DNA from: an uncultured Verrucomicrobiota bacterium
GTDB lineage: Bacteria; Verrucomicrobiota; Kiritimatiellia; CAIQIC01; Lenti-01
Direction of reading: 5' to 3'
Length of the DNA: 64,000 nucleotides
Assembly (NCBI GenBank): GCA_938003985.1
Contig: CALKWZ010000076.1
Coordinates: 1-64,000, forward strand
Shown here: positions 7,173 through 16,512 of the stretch, piece by piece
How the letters are laid out: each line of letters starts with the position of its first letter
How positions within the stretch are numbered: position 1 is the first letter of the stretch
Program-made: the position numbers and the translations under genes
The notes under the pieces: generated by a model
Told to the model about the DNA's origin: nothing
The model's input: the letters and a program-made list of their open reading frames with translations, nothing else
The model's database searches: none

Positions 7173-9860
7173 ATGTCCGAGCTACCGAAGAACTACGATC
7201 CGAAGGCCATCGAGGCCAAGTGGTACGCCTGGTGGAAGGAGAAGGGCTTTTTCCGCGCCGACGCGGCGCGGGGCGGCCAGTCCTACGCCATCGTGATCCC
7301 GCCGCCGAACGTGACGGGCATCCTGCACATGGGCCACGCCCTGAACGAATCCATCCAGGACGTGATGGTGCGCCGCAAGCGCATGCAGGGCTTCAACGCC
7401 GTGTGGGTGCCGGGCACGGACCACGCGGGCATCGCCACGCAGAACGTGGTGGAGCGCCAGCTCAAGAAGGAAGGCAAGAGCCGCTGGGACATGCCGCGCG
7501 AGGATTTCCTGCAGCGGGTGTGGGCCTGGAAGGAACAGTACGGCGGCACGATCCTCAACCAGCTCGAGAAGCTGGGCAATTCGTGCGACTGGGACCGGAC
7601 GCGCTTCACGATGGACGCGGGCCTCAGCGAGGCCGTGGCGGAGGTCTTCATCCGCCTCTACGAGAAGAAGCTGATCTACCGCGGCGAGTACATCATCAAC
7701 TGGTGCCCGCGCTGCTGCACGGCGCTCTCCGACGAGGAGAGCGAGCACGAGAACCAGGCCGGCCACCTGTGGCACATCCGCTATCCGGTGAAGGGCGGCC
7801 GCAAGAACGAGTTCGTGACGGTGGCGACGACGCGCCCGGAGACGATGCTGGGCGATACGGCCGTGGCGGTGAACCCGCGCGACGAGCGCTACGCCAAGCT
7901 CAAGGGCAAGACGTTGGTCCTGCCGCTGCTGGACCGCGAAATTCCCCTGATCGAGGACGATTTCGTGGATCCGCAGTTCGGCACCGGCGCGGTGAAGGTG
8001 ACGCCCGCGCACGATCCGAACGACTTCGAGATGGGCCGGCGCCACGACCTGCCCATGATCGACGTGATGACCGAGACCGGCGAGATGAACGAGAACGCCG
8101 GTCCGTACCAGGGGTTGAGCCGCGAGGAATGCCGCCAGAAGATCGTGGCCGACCTGCAGGCGGCGAACCTGCTCGTGAAGGTGGACGACCACCAGCACGC
8201 GGTGGGGCATTGCTACCGCTGCCACACGGTGGTGGAGCCGCGCCTGTCGCCGCAGTGGTTCGTGAAGATGAAGCCGCTGGCCCGGCCGGCGATCGAAGCC
8301 GCCAAGGACGGCCGCGTCCGCTTCGTGCCCGAGCGCTGGAACAAGACCTATCTGGAGTGGATGGAAAACATCCGCGACTGGTGCATCAGCCGGCAGATCT
8401 GGTGGGGACACCGCATTCCGGTGTTCTATTGCGACGCGCCGGACTGCCAGCACGAGTGGGCGACCAAGGGGCAGCCGGAGAAGTGTCCGCGCTGCGGTTC
8501 CGACCGGTTCCACCAGGATCCGGACGTGCTGGACACCTGGTTCAGCTCGTGGCTGTGGCCCTTCAGCGTGTTCGGCTGGCCGCAGAAGAACGACGACCTG
8601 AAGTTCTTCTATCCGACCAGCGACCTCGTCACCGCGCCGGAGATCATCTTCTTCTGGGTGGCGCGCATGATCATGGCCGGCCTGGAGTTCATGGGCGACG
8701 TGCCTTTCCGCCGCGTGTACCTGCACGGCACCGTGCGCGACAACCAGGGCCGCAAGATGAGCAAGAGCCTGGGCAATTCCATCGACCCGCTCGACATCAT
8801 CGCGGACTACAGCGCCGACGCGCTGCGCTTCAGCCTGATCGCCCTGACGGCGACGGGGCAGGACGTCTACATTTCCAAGGAAAAGTTCGAGCTGGGCCGG
8901 AACTTCGGCACGAAGATCTGGAACGCGGCGCGCTTCATGCAGATGCACACCGGCGGGGAGACGCCCGACGTGCGCGAGCCGCGGTTCGATCCGGCGCTGC
9001 TGACCGCGGACGACCAGCACATCCTGGCCCTGCTGCACAAGACGATCGCCGCCTGCGACGAGCACGTCGAGCGCTGCCGCTTCAACGACTACGCCAAGGC
9101 GATCTACGAATTCTTCTGGCACGAGTTCTGCGACTGGTACGTCGAGTACGCGAAGCCGCCGCTCTACGGCGCCGACGCGGCCCGCAAGGCGGAAACGCTC
9201 AAGGTCATGCACTACGTGCTGTCGCGCGCGCTGTGCCTGCTGCACCCGATCATGCCGTTCCTGACCGAGGAACTGTGGCAGGGGATGGGCTACGCGGCGC
9301 TGGCCGAGTCGATCATGGTCGCCCCCTGGCCGGAAGCGCTGGACGAGGAAGAACTGGCTTCCTGGGGCGTGCAGCCCGAAGCCGTCGCCTACGTGGACGC
9401 CAAGCACGCCGCCATCGGGCTGGCGCGCAACTTGCGCGCCGACTACGGCCTGGCGCCCGCGCAGACGGCCGATTTCGTCCTGCGGCCGGCCGACGCCGCC
9501 GTCGGCGAGCGGGTCCGCGCGGACCGCGCGGCCTATCTGCCGTACCTGAAGGCGGACAAGCTGGAAGTGGAAGCCGACTTCACGCCGGCCAAGGCCATGC
9601 CCAGCGTGATCACGCCGCTGGGCACCTTGTTCATGTCGCTCGCGGGCCACGTGGACGTGGCGGCCGAGAAGAAGCGCCTGGCCGAACAGCTGCAGAAGAC
9701 GGAACAGGAACTGCTGGCCGCGAGCAAGCGCCTCGAGAACGAGAATTTCGTCGGCCGCGCCCCGCCGGAGGTGGTGGAGCAGGCCCGCGCCCGCAAGCGC
9801 GAGCTGCAGGAAAAGCGCGACAAGCTCGGCAAGCTGATCGAGGCGATGTCGGCGCCCTAG
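7173..9860 (+). CDS. valS: Valyl-tRNA synthetase
   Basis: An 895-aa class I aminoacyl-tRNA synthetase that charges tRNA-Val. The HIGH motif is ILHMGHALNES near residue 50 and KMSKS is RKMSKSLGNSID near 527. The editing domain (about 190-340) contains TTRPETMLGDTAVAVNP. A zinc-ribbon-like insertion with CDAPDC and CPRC pairs lies at about 428-448, before DTWFSSWLWPFSV. The anticodon-binding domain follows, and the C-terminus ends in the ValS coiled coil (about 828-893). Placement inside an operon for branched-chain precursor synthesis is logical but not universal. The start at 7173 is 11 bases after the cimA stop. Confidence 0.97.
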   Translation: MSELPKNYDPKAIEAKWYAWWKEKGFFRADAARGGQSYAIVIPPPNVTGILHMGHALNESIQDVMVRRKRMQGFNAVWVPGTDHAGIATQNVVERQLKKEGKSRWDMPREDFLQRVWAWKEQYGGTILNQLEKLGNSCDWDRTRFTMDAGLSEAVAEVFIRLYEKKLIYRGEYIINWCPRCCTALSDEESEHENQAGHLWHIRYPVKGGRKNEFVTVATTRPETMLGDTAVAVNPRDERYAKLKGKTLVLPLLDREIPLIEDDFVDPQFGTGAVKVTPAHDPNDFEMGRRHDLPMIDVMTETGEMNENAGPYQGLSREECRQKIVADLQAANLLVKVDDHQHAVGHCYRCHTVVEPRLSPQWFVKMKPLARPAIEAAKDGRVRFVPERWNKTYLEWMENIRDWCISRQIWWGHRIPVFYCDAPDCQHEWATKGQPEKCPRCGSDRFHQDPDVLDTWFSSWLWPFSVFGWPQKNDDLKFFYPTSDLVTAPEIIFFWVARMIMAGLEFMGDVPFRRVYLHGTVRDNQGRKMSKSLGNSIDPLDIIADYSADALRFSLIALTATGQDVYISKEKFELGRNFGTKIWNAARFMQMHTGGETPDVREPRFDPALLTADDQHILALLHKTIAACDEHVERCRFNDYAKAIYEFFWHEFCDWYVEYAKPPLYGADAARKAETLKVMHYVLSRALCLLHPIMPFLTEELWQGMGYAALAESIMVAPWPEALDEEELASWGVQPEAVAYVDAKHAAIGLARNLRADYGLAPAQTADFVLRPADAAVGERVRADRAAYLPYLKADKLEVEADFTPAKAMPSVITPLGTLFMSLAGHVDVAAEKKRLAEQLQKTEQELLAASKRLENENFVGRAPPEVVEQARARKRELQEKRDKLGKLIEAMSAP

Positions 9861-9891
9861 GCCGACGGATTTCAAGGAAAAGGAGAACCCC

Positions 9892-11052
9892 ATGGCCAAG
9901 GAACTGGCATTTGTTTTGATCAACCCCTACACGGTGTCCAAGTCGCGCACCGGCGGCGTCATCGCCCGCTACATCAGCCGCACCGGACTGGATCTGGTGG
10001 CGGCGCGGATGTTCGCGCCGAACGAGAAGCTGGCGGCGTCCTTCGCGGCCCAGATCCGCGGCGACCTCGAAATCGACCCGCTGATCCGGCCGCTGCTGGC
10101 GGACTACGTCGAGCGGGAGTACGGCCCCGAGCCGGCCACGGGCCACCGCCGCCGCGTGATGATGCTGCTGTTCGAAGGCGAAAACGCGATCCAGCTGGTC
10201 AAGGACGTGACCGGCCCGATCCGCCCGACCAACAGCGGCGAGAGCGTGCGCGACACCTTCGGCGACTACATCCTCGATCTGGCCGGCGCCGTGAAGTACC
10301 TCGAGCCGGCCGTGTTCATCGGGCCCAACGTCCACGCCGTGGGCGAGACCCTCAAGCTGTGGGCGAAATACAGCGTCGAATGCGGCGGGATCGTCGACAC
10401 CGCCGGCGACGTGGCCCAGGGCGCGACCCTCGAAGAGGCCCTCGTGATCCTCAAGCCCGACAACTTCCGCTTCGCCAGCGCGCGGCCCGGCCTGATCATC
10501 GACATCTTCTCCCGGTCCGGCCTGCGGATCGTCGGCGCCAAGATCCACCGCATGACGGTGGCCGAGGCCGAAGAATTCTACGGCCCGGTGCGCGACGTCC
10601 TGCGCGAAAAGCTCAAGGGCAAGGTCGCCGAACGCGCGGCCAAGGCCGTGGCCGCGGAACTGGGCATGGAGATCTCGGAAGATGTCAAAGGCGCGCTCGG
10701 CGACCTGCTGGGGCCGCGTTTCGGCGACAACCAGTTCTACCAGATCGTCCAGTTCATGACCGGCCGCTGGGGCGAAGGGCTTGTCGACGAAGAAAAGGCG
10801 AAGCCCGGGACCCTGCGCTGCCTGCTGCTGGTCTACGCCGGCCCGAACGCGATTTCCCGCATCCGCAGCATCCTCGGCCCCACCGATCCGAGCAAGGCGC
10901 TGCCGGGCTCCGTCCGGCGCGAATTCGGCCAGGACATCATGGTCAACGCCGCGCACGCGTCCGACTCCGTCGAGAACGCGCAGCGCGAGATGCGCATCAC
11001 CAAGGTCGGCGACGAAACCATCCGGCCCTGGGTCGAAGCGTACTATCCCTAA
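9892..11052 (+). CDS. Tandem nucleoside-diphosphate-kinase-like protein
   Basis: A 386-aa protein with two NDK-like domains instead of the usual single ~140-aa domain. Domain 1 (about 1-155) begins LAFVLINPYTVSKSRTGG and contains GENAIQLVKDVTGPIRP; domain 2 (about 180-386) begins EEALVILKPDN and ends with GPTDPSKALPGSVRREFG and NAAHASDSVENAQ. NDK exchanges the terminal phosphate of nucleoside triphosphates through a phospho-His; domain 2 keeps this His (about 355) in a near-canonical HASDS context. In domain 1 the motif is degraded, with a His near 148 in NVHAVGE, so its activity is doubtful. Insertions in both domains make it longer than classical NDK. It follows valS by 31 bases with an AAGGAAAAGGAG site. 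NDK activity or a regulatory role are both possible. Confidence 0.8.
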   Translation: MAKELAFVLINPYTVSKSRTGGVIARYISRTGLDLVAARMFAPNEKLAASFAAQIRGDLEIDPLIRPLLADYVEREYGPEPATGHRRRVMMLLFEGENAIQLVKDVTGPIRPTNSGESVRDTFGDYILDLAGAVKYLEPAVFIGPNVHAVGETLKLWAKYSVECGGIVDTAGDVAQGATLEEALVILKPDNFRFASARPGLIIDIFSRSGLRIVGAKIHRMTVAEAEEFYGPVRDVLREKLKGKVAERAAKAVAAELGMEISEDVKGALGDLLGPRFGDNQFYQIVQFMTGRWGEGLVDEEKAKPGTLRCLLLVYAGPNAISRIRSILGPTDPSKALPGSVRREFGQDIMVNAAHASDSVENAQREMRITKVGDETIRPWVEAYYP

Positions 11053-11109
11053 AGAAAACGAACCGATCCACCGCAACCGCCAACCCCCCGCCAACCACAG
11101 GAGGCTGAC

Positions 11110-12309
11110 ATGTTCTTCTCCGGCATTGAACCCGCACCCGCCGATCCGATCCTGGGCCTGACCGAAGCGTTCCGCAAAGATCCCCGTCCGTTCAAGGTGA
11201 ACCTGGGCGTGGGCGTGTTCGTGGACGAGAAGGGCACGACGCCCGTGCTTGAATGCATCAAGCGCGCCGAGCGCCTGCTGTGGGAAACGGAGAAGTCCAA
11301 GGGCTACATGCCCATTTCCGGCCCGGCCGAATTCGGCGAGGCGGTGGCCAAGCTGGTGTTCGGGGCCGACTTCCACGGGCTGGCGCTGAACGCCGTCGCC
11401 GCGGCGCAGACGCCCGGCGGCACCGGCGCCCTGCGCATCGGCGCGGAATTCCTCAAGACTTTCCGGCCGGGCGGCACCGTCTGGATGCCCGATCCGACCT
11501 GGGACAACCACAAGAGCGTGTTCGGCGCCGCGGGCTGTCCCGTGAAGTTCTATCCCTACTACGACGCCGCGCGGCGCGGCGTGGACGTCGACGCGATGGT
11601 CGCGGCGCTGGCGACGGTTCCGGCGGGCGACGTCGTGCTGCTGCACGTGTGCTGCCACAATCCGACGGGCGCGGACGTCGACGCGGCCGGCTGGGCGCGC
11701 GTGGCCGACGCGGCGGCGCGGGCCGGCTGGTTCCCGTTCTTCGATTTCGCCTACCAGGGCTTCGGCGACGGCGTCGCCGAGGACCGCGCGGGCCTGCGCA
11801 CGGTGCTGCAGAAGGTGCCGGAAGCGCTGGTGGCCTCGTCGTTCTCGAAGAACATGGGCCTCTACGGCGAGCGCGTGGGCGCGCTGCTGCTGGTGGCCGA
11901 GAGCGCCCAGGCGGCGGGCGCGGCCTTCTCGCAGATCAAGCGGATCGTCCGCACGGTCTATTCCAACCCGCCCAAGCACGGCGGCGCCTTGGCCCGCATG
12001 GTGCTGGACGACGCCGAGTTGCGCGAACTCTGGCTGCAGGAAGTCGAGGCCATGCGCGCGCGCATCGCCGGCAACCGCCAGCTGCTGGTGGACGGCCTGG
12101 CCCAGCGCAAGACGGGCATGGATTTCTCGTTCATCGTCCGCCAGAAGGGGATGTTCTCCTACAGCGGGCTGAGCGACGCCCAGGTGGAATTCCTGCGCGA
12201 GCAGAAGGCGATCTACATGGTCAAGGGCGGCCGCATCAACGTGGCCGGGCTCCTGCCCGAAGCCCTCGACCACGTCTGCGATTCCATCGCCGAAAGCCTG
12301 AAGCTCTAG
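11110..12309 (+). CDS. Aspartate/aromatic aminotransferase
   Basis: A 399-aa PLP enzyme of aminotransferase class I, subgroup Ia (AspC/TyrB). The PLP Lys is about residue 247 in SSFSKNMGLYGERVGA, a motif specific to this subgroup. NPTGAD and FDFAYQGF give the cofactor-ring Asn and the Asp/Tyr pair, and the C-terminal substrate Arg region is GRINVAGLLP. It probably interconverts oxaloacetate/aspartate and so feeds hom and lysC; TyrB-like aromatic activity cannot be excluded. An AGGAGG site (11099-11104) lies 5 bases before the start. It is the last gene of the amino acid operon, 57 bases after the NDK-like gene. Confidence 0.92.
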   Translation: MFFSGIEPAPADPILGLTEAFRKDPRPFKVNLGVGVFVDEKGTTPVLECIKRAERLLWETEKSKGYMPISGPAEFGEAVAKLVFGADFHGLALNAVAAAQTPGGTGALRIGAEFLKTFRPGGTVWMPDPTWDNHKSVFGAAGCPVKFYPYYDAARRGVDVDAMVAALATVPAGDVVLLHVCCHNPTGADVDAAGWARVADAAARAGWFPFFDFAYQGFGDGVAEDRAGLRTVLQKVPEALVASSFSKNMGLYGERVGALLLVAESAQAAGAAFSQIKRIVRTVYSNPPKHGGALARMVLDDAELRELWLQEVEAMRARIAGNRQLLVDGLAQRKTGMDFSFIVRQKGMFSYSGLSDAQVEFLREQKAIYMVKGGRINVAGLLPEALDHVCDSIAESLKL

Positions 12310-12433
12310 CCGCGGGCCGGACAGGCGGATCCGTCCAAATCGGGGGTTGCGCGGGCGGGGGGGGACGGAGTATGATCCGACCCAAATCATAAACCTGCGG
12401 TGCGGGGTCGCGCCGTCGAACGAAGGAGAAGCG

Positions 12434-13222
12434 ATGATGAGTCTGCGAAAGATGTTGTGGGTCGCGACGGCGCTGGGCGTTCTGGCAGGGGCGGCGTGGG
12501 CGGATCCGATGCGCACGGTGTTCACCAAGGAAAACAAATTCCCCGGGGCCCTGAAACCCGAACTCTCGCTGGCCGGCGGCGGTTCGTCGTTCGAAGTGGA
12601 AGGCGCCGACGCGGATATCGAGCGCTACTTCGTGACGCCGGGCGTGCGTTTCGGCCTGACCGACCGCCTGACCCTGCTGGCGGCGGTGCCGTACGCCGGG
12701 TACTCCGACGAGGATCTCGACGAAAGCGGCCTCGGCGACGTCGAAATCGGCACGGAATTCCTGTTCTACGAAGACATCTTCGAATACGCCTGGATCATTC
12801 CGCACGCGACGGCCATCCTCTCCACGGGCGACGAGGACAAGGGCCTGGGCGCGGGCGAAGGCCAAGGGCGCTTCGGCATTTCCGTGGGCACGACGATGCA
12901 CGACGTCCTGCATTGGGCCGTGGACGTCAGCTACACGCTCAACGGCGCCGCGGCGGAAGAACCGGCGATCGACGACGACCGCGACAATCTGGTGGCCGGC
13001 GCGCTGTCGCTGATCTGGGATCTCGACGAGCGGTCGAGCATCCTCGGCGAAGTGCAGGTCCGGGACGATGCCGCGGATCCGGACGACGACTTCGCGATGC
13101 GCGGCCATCTGGGCTTGGCCTATCGGATCAACAAGAGCCTGAGCATCATGGGCTATCTCGGCGGCTCGGATGGCCTCGAGGAAGACTACTACGGCATGGG
13201 CCGGCTGGTCGCCCAGTTCTAG
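12434..13222 (+). CDS. Putative outer-membrane beta-barrel protein
   Basis: A 262-aa exported protein. Residues 1-25 are a signal peptide ending AAWA before DPMRTVF. The mature part consists of alternating short amphipathic strands (FEVEGADADIERYFVTPGV, then FGLTDRLTLLAAVPYAG) separated by acidic turns, and the chain ends in Phe (RLVAQF), typical of small outer-membrane barrels of the transporter or phenol-degradation MetA-like type. Substrate unknown. Two in-frame ATGs exist at 12434 and 12437, both after GAAGGAGAA. A strong terminator follows. The preceding gap (12310-12433) should hold its promoter; TATGAT at 12373 is a possible -10. Confidence 0.7.
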   Translation: MMSLRKMLWVATALGVLAGAAWADPMRTVFTKENKFPGALKPELSLAGGGSSFEVEGADADIERYFVTPGVRFGLTDRLTLLAAVPYAGYSDEDLDESGLGDVEIGTEFLFYEDIFEYAWIIPHATAILSTGDEDKGLGAGEGQGRFGISVGTTMHDVLHWAVDVSYTLNGAAAEEPAIDDDRDNLVAGALSLIWDLDERSSILGEVQVRDDAADPDDDFAMRGHLGLAYRINKSLSIMGYLGGSDGLEEDYYGMGRLVAQF

Positions 13223-13250
13223 ACCCCCGCGGCCCTTTGGCCGTCTTCGC

Positions 13251-13282
13251 GAACCGGTTTTGGCGACAAAACCGGTTCTTTT
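13251..13282 (+). terminator. Rho-independent terminator
   Basis: GAACCGGTTTT, loop GGCGAC, AAAACCGGTTC, then TTTT: a perfect 11-bp stem. It ends the outer-membrane protein gene 33 bases before the malic enzyme start. Confidence 0.85.
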
Positions 13283-13314
13283 ACCATCCGGCCCCGGCCG
13301 GGAAACGGTGCAGC

Positions 13315-14763
13315 ATGGACATTCGGTTGGACGACATCGGGCGGCAGTTCCCGCCGCACTGGGACGAAGCCCAGGCGGCGCGCGGCAAGACGGCCTTCTT
13401 CAAGGCCCTGGCGCTGGAGGCGCACCGCTTCTACGGCGGCAAGATCCAGATCCTGCCGCGGGCGCCGCTGCCGGGGTTCCAGTGGTTCAACGCCTGGTAC
13501 ACGCCCGGAGTGTCGGCCGTGTCCACGGGCATCCGGGACAATCCGGACGAGTCCTTCGAGCTGTCGTGGCGCGGCAACGTCGTGGCGGTGGTCAGCGATT
13601 CCACGCGGGTGCTGGGCGACGGCGACGTGTCGCCGCCCGGCGGCCTCGGCGTCATGGAGGGCAAGGCCTTCCTGATGAAGGTGCTGGGCGGGGTGGACGC
13701 GGTGCCGATCTGCATGGACAGCCGCGACGCCGCGGGCCGGCACGATCCGGAAATCCTGATCGATTTCGTGCGCCGCCTGACGCCGTCGTTCGGCGCGGTG
13801 AATCTCGAAGACATCAGCCAGCCCAACTGCTTCCGGGTGCTCGACGCGCTGCGGGAAAGCTGCGACGTGCCGGTTTGGCACGACGACGCGCAGGGCACGG
13901 GCTGCGTGACCCTGGCGGGCCTGCTCAATGCCTTGAAAGTGGCCGGCAAGGAACTGGCGCAGTGCCGCCTCGTCTTTTTCGGCGCGGGGGCGTCGAACAC
14001 CACCATCGCGCGCCTGATCCTGCAGGCGGGGGCCGACCCGGCCCGGGTGGCCATGTTCGACTCCCGCGGCGGGCTGCACGCCGGCCGCGCGGACGTCGCC
14101 GCCGACCCGCGCTTCTACCGCAAGTGGGAAATCTGCCAAACGACCAATCCGGACCGGATCGCCGACATGGCGACGGCCCTGAAAGGCGCCGACGTGCTGA
14201 TTTCGCTCTCGCAGCCCGGACCGGACGTGATCCGGCCGGAATGGGTGCGCGGCATGGCCAAGAACGCCATCGTGTTCGCCTGCGCGAACCCCGTGCCGGA
14301 AATCTATCCGCACGCGGCGAAGGCGGCGGGGGCCCTGGTGGTGGCGACGGGCCGCGGCGATTTTCCCAACCAGGTCAACAATTCGCTCGGGTTTCCCGGG
14401 ATCCTCAAGGGCGCGCTGCTGGTGCGCGCGCGGAAGATCACCGACGCGATGGCCATCGCCGCGGCCAAGACGATCGCGGGCTACGCGGAGCGGCAGGGAC
14501 TGGCGCCGGACCGCATCATGCCGCTGATGACCGACGACGGGGTGTTCTCCGAGACCGCGGCGGCCGTGGCGCGGCAGGCCGCGCGCGACGGCGTGGCGCG
14601 GCGGGAACGATCCCCGGCAGAGGTGGAGGCGCGCGCCCGCAAGGACATCGCGGAGGCGCATCGGGCGCTGGAATTCCTGGCGACGTCGGGGCTGATCCCG
14701 CCGCCGCCGGAAGACATGATCCGCCGCTGCCTGGAAGCCGCGATCGCCGCGGTGGGCCGCTAG
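13315..14763 (+). CDS. NAD(P)-dependent malic enzyme
   Basis: A 482-aa enzyme that oxidatively decarboxylates malate to pyruvate with NAD(P)+. The N-terminal malic domain has SDSTRVLGDGDVSP, the central NLEDISQPN supplies metal ligands, and HDDAQGTGCVTLAGLLNAL matches the malic enzyme signature. The NAD-binding domain follows with VFFGAGASNTTIARL and FACANPVPE. Length fits the short bacterial type without a phosphotransacetylase domain. It stands alone behind a terminator. Its stop codon and that of the convergent nfeD gene share the bases CTAG (14760-14763). Cofactor preference is not decided. Confidence 0.9.
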   Translation: MDIRLDDIGRQFPPHWDEAQAARGKTAFFKALALEAHRFYGGKIQILPRAPLPGFQWFNAWYTPGVSAVSTGIRDNPDESFELSWRGNVVAVVSDSTRVLGDGDVSPPGGLGVMEGKAFLMKVLGGVDAVPICMDSRDAAGRHDPEILIDFVRRLTPSFGAVNLEDISQPNCFRVLDALRESCDVPVWHDDAQGTGCVTLAGLLNALKVAGKELAQCRLVFFGAGASNTTIARLILQAGADPARVAMFDSRGGLHAGRADVAADPRFYRKWEICQTTNPDRIADMATALKGADVLISLSQPGPDVIRPEWVRGMAKNAIVFACANPVPEIYPHAAKAAGALVVATGRGDFPNQVNNSLGFPGILKGALLVRARKITDAMAIAAAKTIAGYAERQGLAPDRIMPLMTDDGVFSETAAAVARQAARDGVARRERSPAEVEARARKDIAEAHRALEFLATSGLIPPPPEDMIRRCLEAAIAAVGR

Positions 14764-16166
14764 CCGGCCGGAGTTTTGGCGACCACGATGCGGTTGCCGC
14801 GGGCTTCGACGATCCGGACGGGGGTGCCGGCGTCGAGGAATTCGCCGGAAGTGACGACGTCGAGCCGTTCGCCGTCGATGCGGGCGCCGCCGGCGGGATG
14901 CAAGGCGGTCAGGGCCGTGCCGGTTTTGCCGACCAGGGCGGAAGCATCGGGCGCGGCCGTGTAGCCGGCGGCGGCGGAGGTGGCCGAAGACAGGGCCAGC
15001 CGGCCGAACAGGCGGCTGCGCGGCAGGAACCGCCCCAGCAGCAGGGCGCCCGCGCCGGTGCCGACGAGCGCCACGCCGGTCTTGAAAATGGGGAGTTGCA
15101 AGTCGGTCCAGACCGGCACCCAGCTTTCGCTGCCGGGCGCGAATCGCACCATGGCCCCGAGCAACGAGACGAACACCAGCGCGATGCCGAACAGGCCCGC
15201 GAAGCCGAAGCCGGGAATGAGGAAGATTTCCACGAGGATCAGGGCGAGGCCGACGGCGAAGAGCAGCAGGTCTTCCATGCCCGCCAGACCGGCGATGTGG
15301 TGGCCCCAGAAGAACAGGGCCAGGCAGGCCGCGCCGAGGATGCCCGGCAGGCCGAAGCCGGGCGTCTTGAATTCGATGTAGAGGCCGAGGAAGCCGATGA
15401 TCATCAGGATCGGCGCGGCGCCGGCGACCAGGCGCGCGATCTTTTCCGTGGACGTGATTTCCAGTTCGACGAGCGGATGGCCGGCGAGGCCCAGCTGCCG
15501 CAGCACGGCGGCCACGTCGGCGGCGGTGCCGGCGGAGAGTAGCGGCCGGCCGTCTTTGCCGGGCCGGGCGGCTTCTTCGGCGGTGAGGGTCAACAGGCGG
15601 CCGGCGGGGCTGATGACCTCGTCGCCGATCTTGTATTCCAGTTCGCGGCGCACCATTTTTTCGGCCAGTTCGGGATCGTGGCCGGCGTTCTGCGCGGCGG
15701 AGCGGACGAGCGCGGCGACGGCGGAAACGGCCTTTTCCTCGAGGCCTTCGGACATTTCCTGCACCCCGCCGAACGGCGTCATCAGGATCGGCAGCGCATC
15801 GCCGATGACCGAACCGGGGGCCATGAAGATGCCTTTCGTGGCCAGGGCGATGATGGCGCCGGCGGAGAAGGCGTCCTTTTCGACGAAGGTGTAGACGGGC
15901 GGTTGCGCGCGCTGGATGGAGCGGACGATGTCGCCGGCGGCGTCCAGCGTGCCGCCGGGGGTGTCCATGACCAGAACGATGGCGGCGGCGTTCCGGCGTT
16001 CGGCTTCGGCGATGCCGCGGCGCAGCACGTAGAGCAGGGCGCCTTCGATCTGGCCGCGGACGGGCACGACGTAGACCGGGGCGTCCGGCGCGGGAGCCGG
16101 CGGCGCCGCGCGCACCGGCGCGGCTGAAACGAAAAGCGCGGCCAGCAACGGAAGAACGGTTTTCAT
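14760..16166 (-). CDS. nfeD: NfeD-family membrane-bound serine protease
   Basis: A 468-aa membrane protease of the ClpP/crotonase-like S49-related NfeD class (1b). A signal peptide (1-20) precedes the protease domain, which holds MDTPGGTLDAAG, the nucleophile Ser in KDAFSAGAIIALA, PGSVIGDALPI and a candidate Lys base in EEKAVSAV. Four to five membrane segments follow (about 240-345), and the C-terminal ~70 residues form the OB-fold NfeD domain (VGKTGTALTALHPAG). Known homologues work with stomatins in membrane quality control; no stomatin gene is next to it. I chose ATG 16166 (MKTVLPLL) because upstream starts are TTG or give a poor signal peptide. It may be co-transcribed with the trxB operon, 52 bases upstream. 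Confidence 0.9.
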   Translation of the reverse strand: MKTVLPLLAALFVSAAPVRAAPPAPAPDAPVYVVPVRGQIEGALLYVLRRGIAEAERRNAAAIVLVMDTPGGTLDAAGDIVRSIQRAQPPVYTFVEKDAFSAGAIIALATKGIFMAPGSVIGDALPILMTPFGGVQEMSEGLEEKAVSAVAALVRSAAQNAGHDPELAEKMVRRELEYKIGDEVISPAGRLLTLTAEEAARPGKDGRPLLSAGTAADVAAVLRQLGLAGHPLVELEITSTEKIARLVAGAAPILMIIGFLGLYIEFKTPGFGLPGILGAACLALFFWGHHIAGLAGMEDLLLFAVGLALILVEIFLIPGFGFAGLFGIALVFVSLLGAMVRFAPGSESWVPVWTDLQLPIFKTGVALVGTGAGALLLGRFLPRSRLFGRLALSSATSAAAGYTAAPDASALVGKTGTALTALHPAGGARIDGERLDVVTSGEFLDAGTPVRIVEARGNRIVVAKTPAG

Positions 16167-16218
16167 GCGGACCAGCATAAAGCCGAAGGCCGGGGATTTC
16201 AACGGCCGATGTGTCTCT

Positions 16219-16512
16219 TCAGCCGTTGTTGGCTTCGAGGCCGCGTTCGAGGCGGTCCATGAGGGCGCCGGAGGCGCAGTCCTTGCGGCGCATGAGGCGC
16301 GCGCCGCGGGTGACGTTGCACAGGGAGCCGCCGATGCGCCGGGCGATCTCGCGCTGGGGCAGGCCGGCGCGCAGCAGGCGCAGGATGGTCCAGCGCTTGA
16401 GCAGCGCGACGTATTCGGAGCGGGTCAGGATGTCGGCGAGGACCCGGCGCATTTCGGCGGGATCGTCGATGGCGCAGAGGGCCTGGAGGAGCTGGGTTTC
16501 TTCGTTTTTCAT
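16219..16512 (-). CDS. TrpR/YerC-family transcriptional regulator
   Basis: A 97-aa all-helical DNA-binding protein of the TrpR superfamily. The motif LTRSEYVALLKRWTILRLL followed by GLPQREIARRIGGSLCNVTR matches the helix-turn-helix of TrpR/YerC. In E. coli TrpR binds tryptophan and represses trp genes; YerC-type relatives are less well defined, and no trp gene is near. Its ATG overlaps the stop of the upstream exporter gene (ATGA), and no clear ribosome site is visible, so it is probably translated by coupling. Ligand and targets unknown. Confidence 0.8.
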   Translation of the reverse strand: MKNEETQLLQALCAIDDPAEMRRVLADILTRSEYVALLKRWTILRLLRAGLPQREIARRIGGSLCNVTRGARLMRRKDCASGALMDRLERGLEANNG

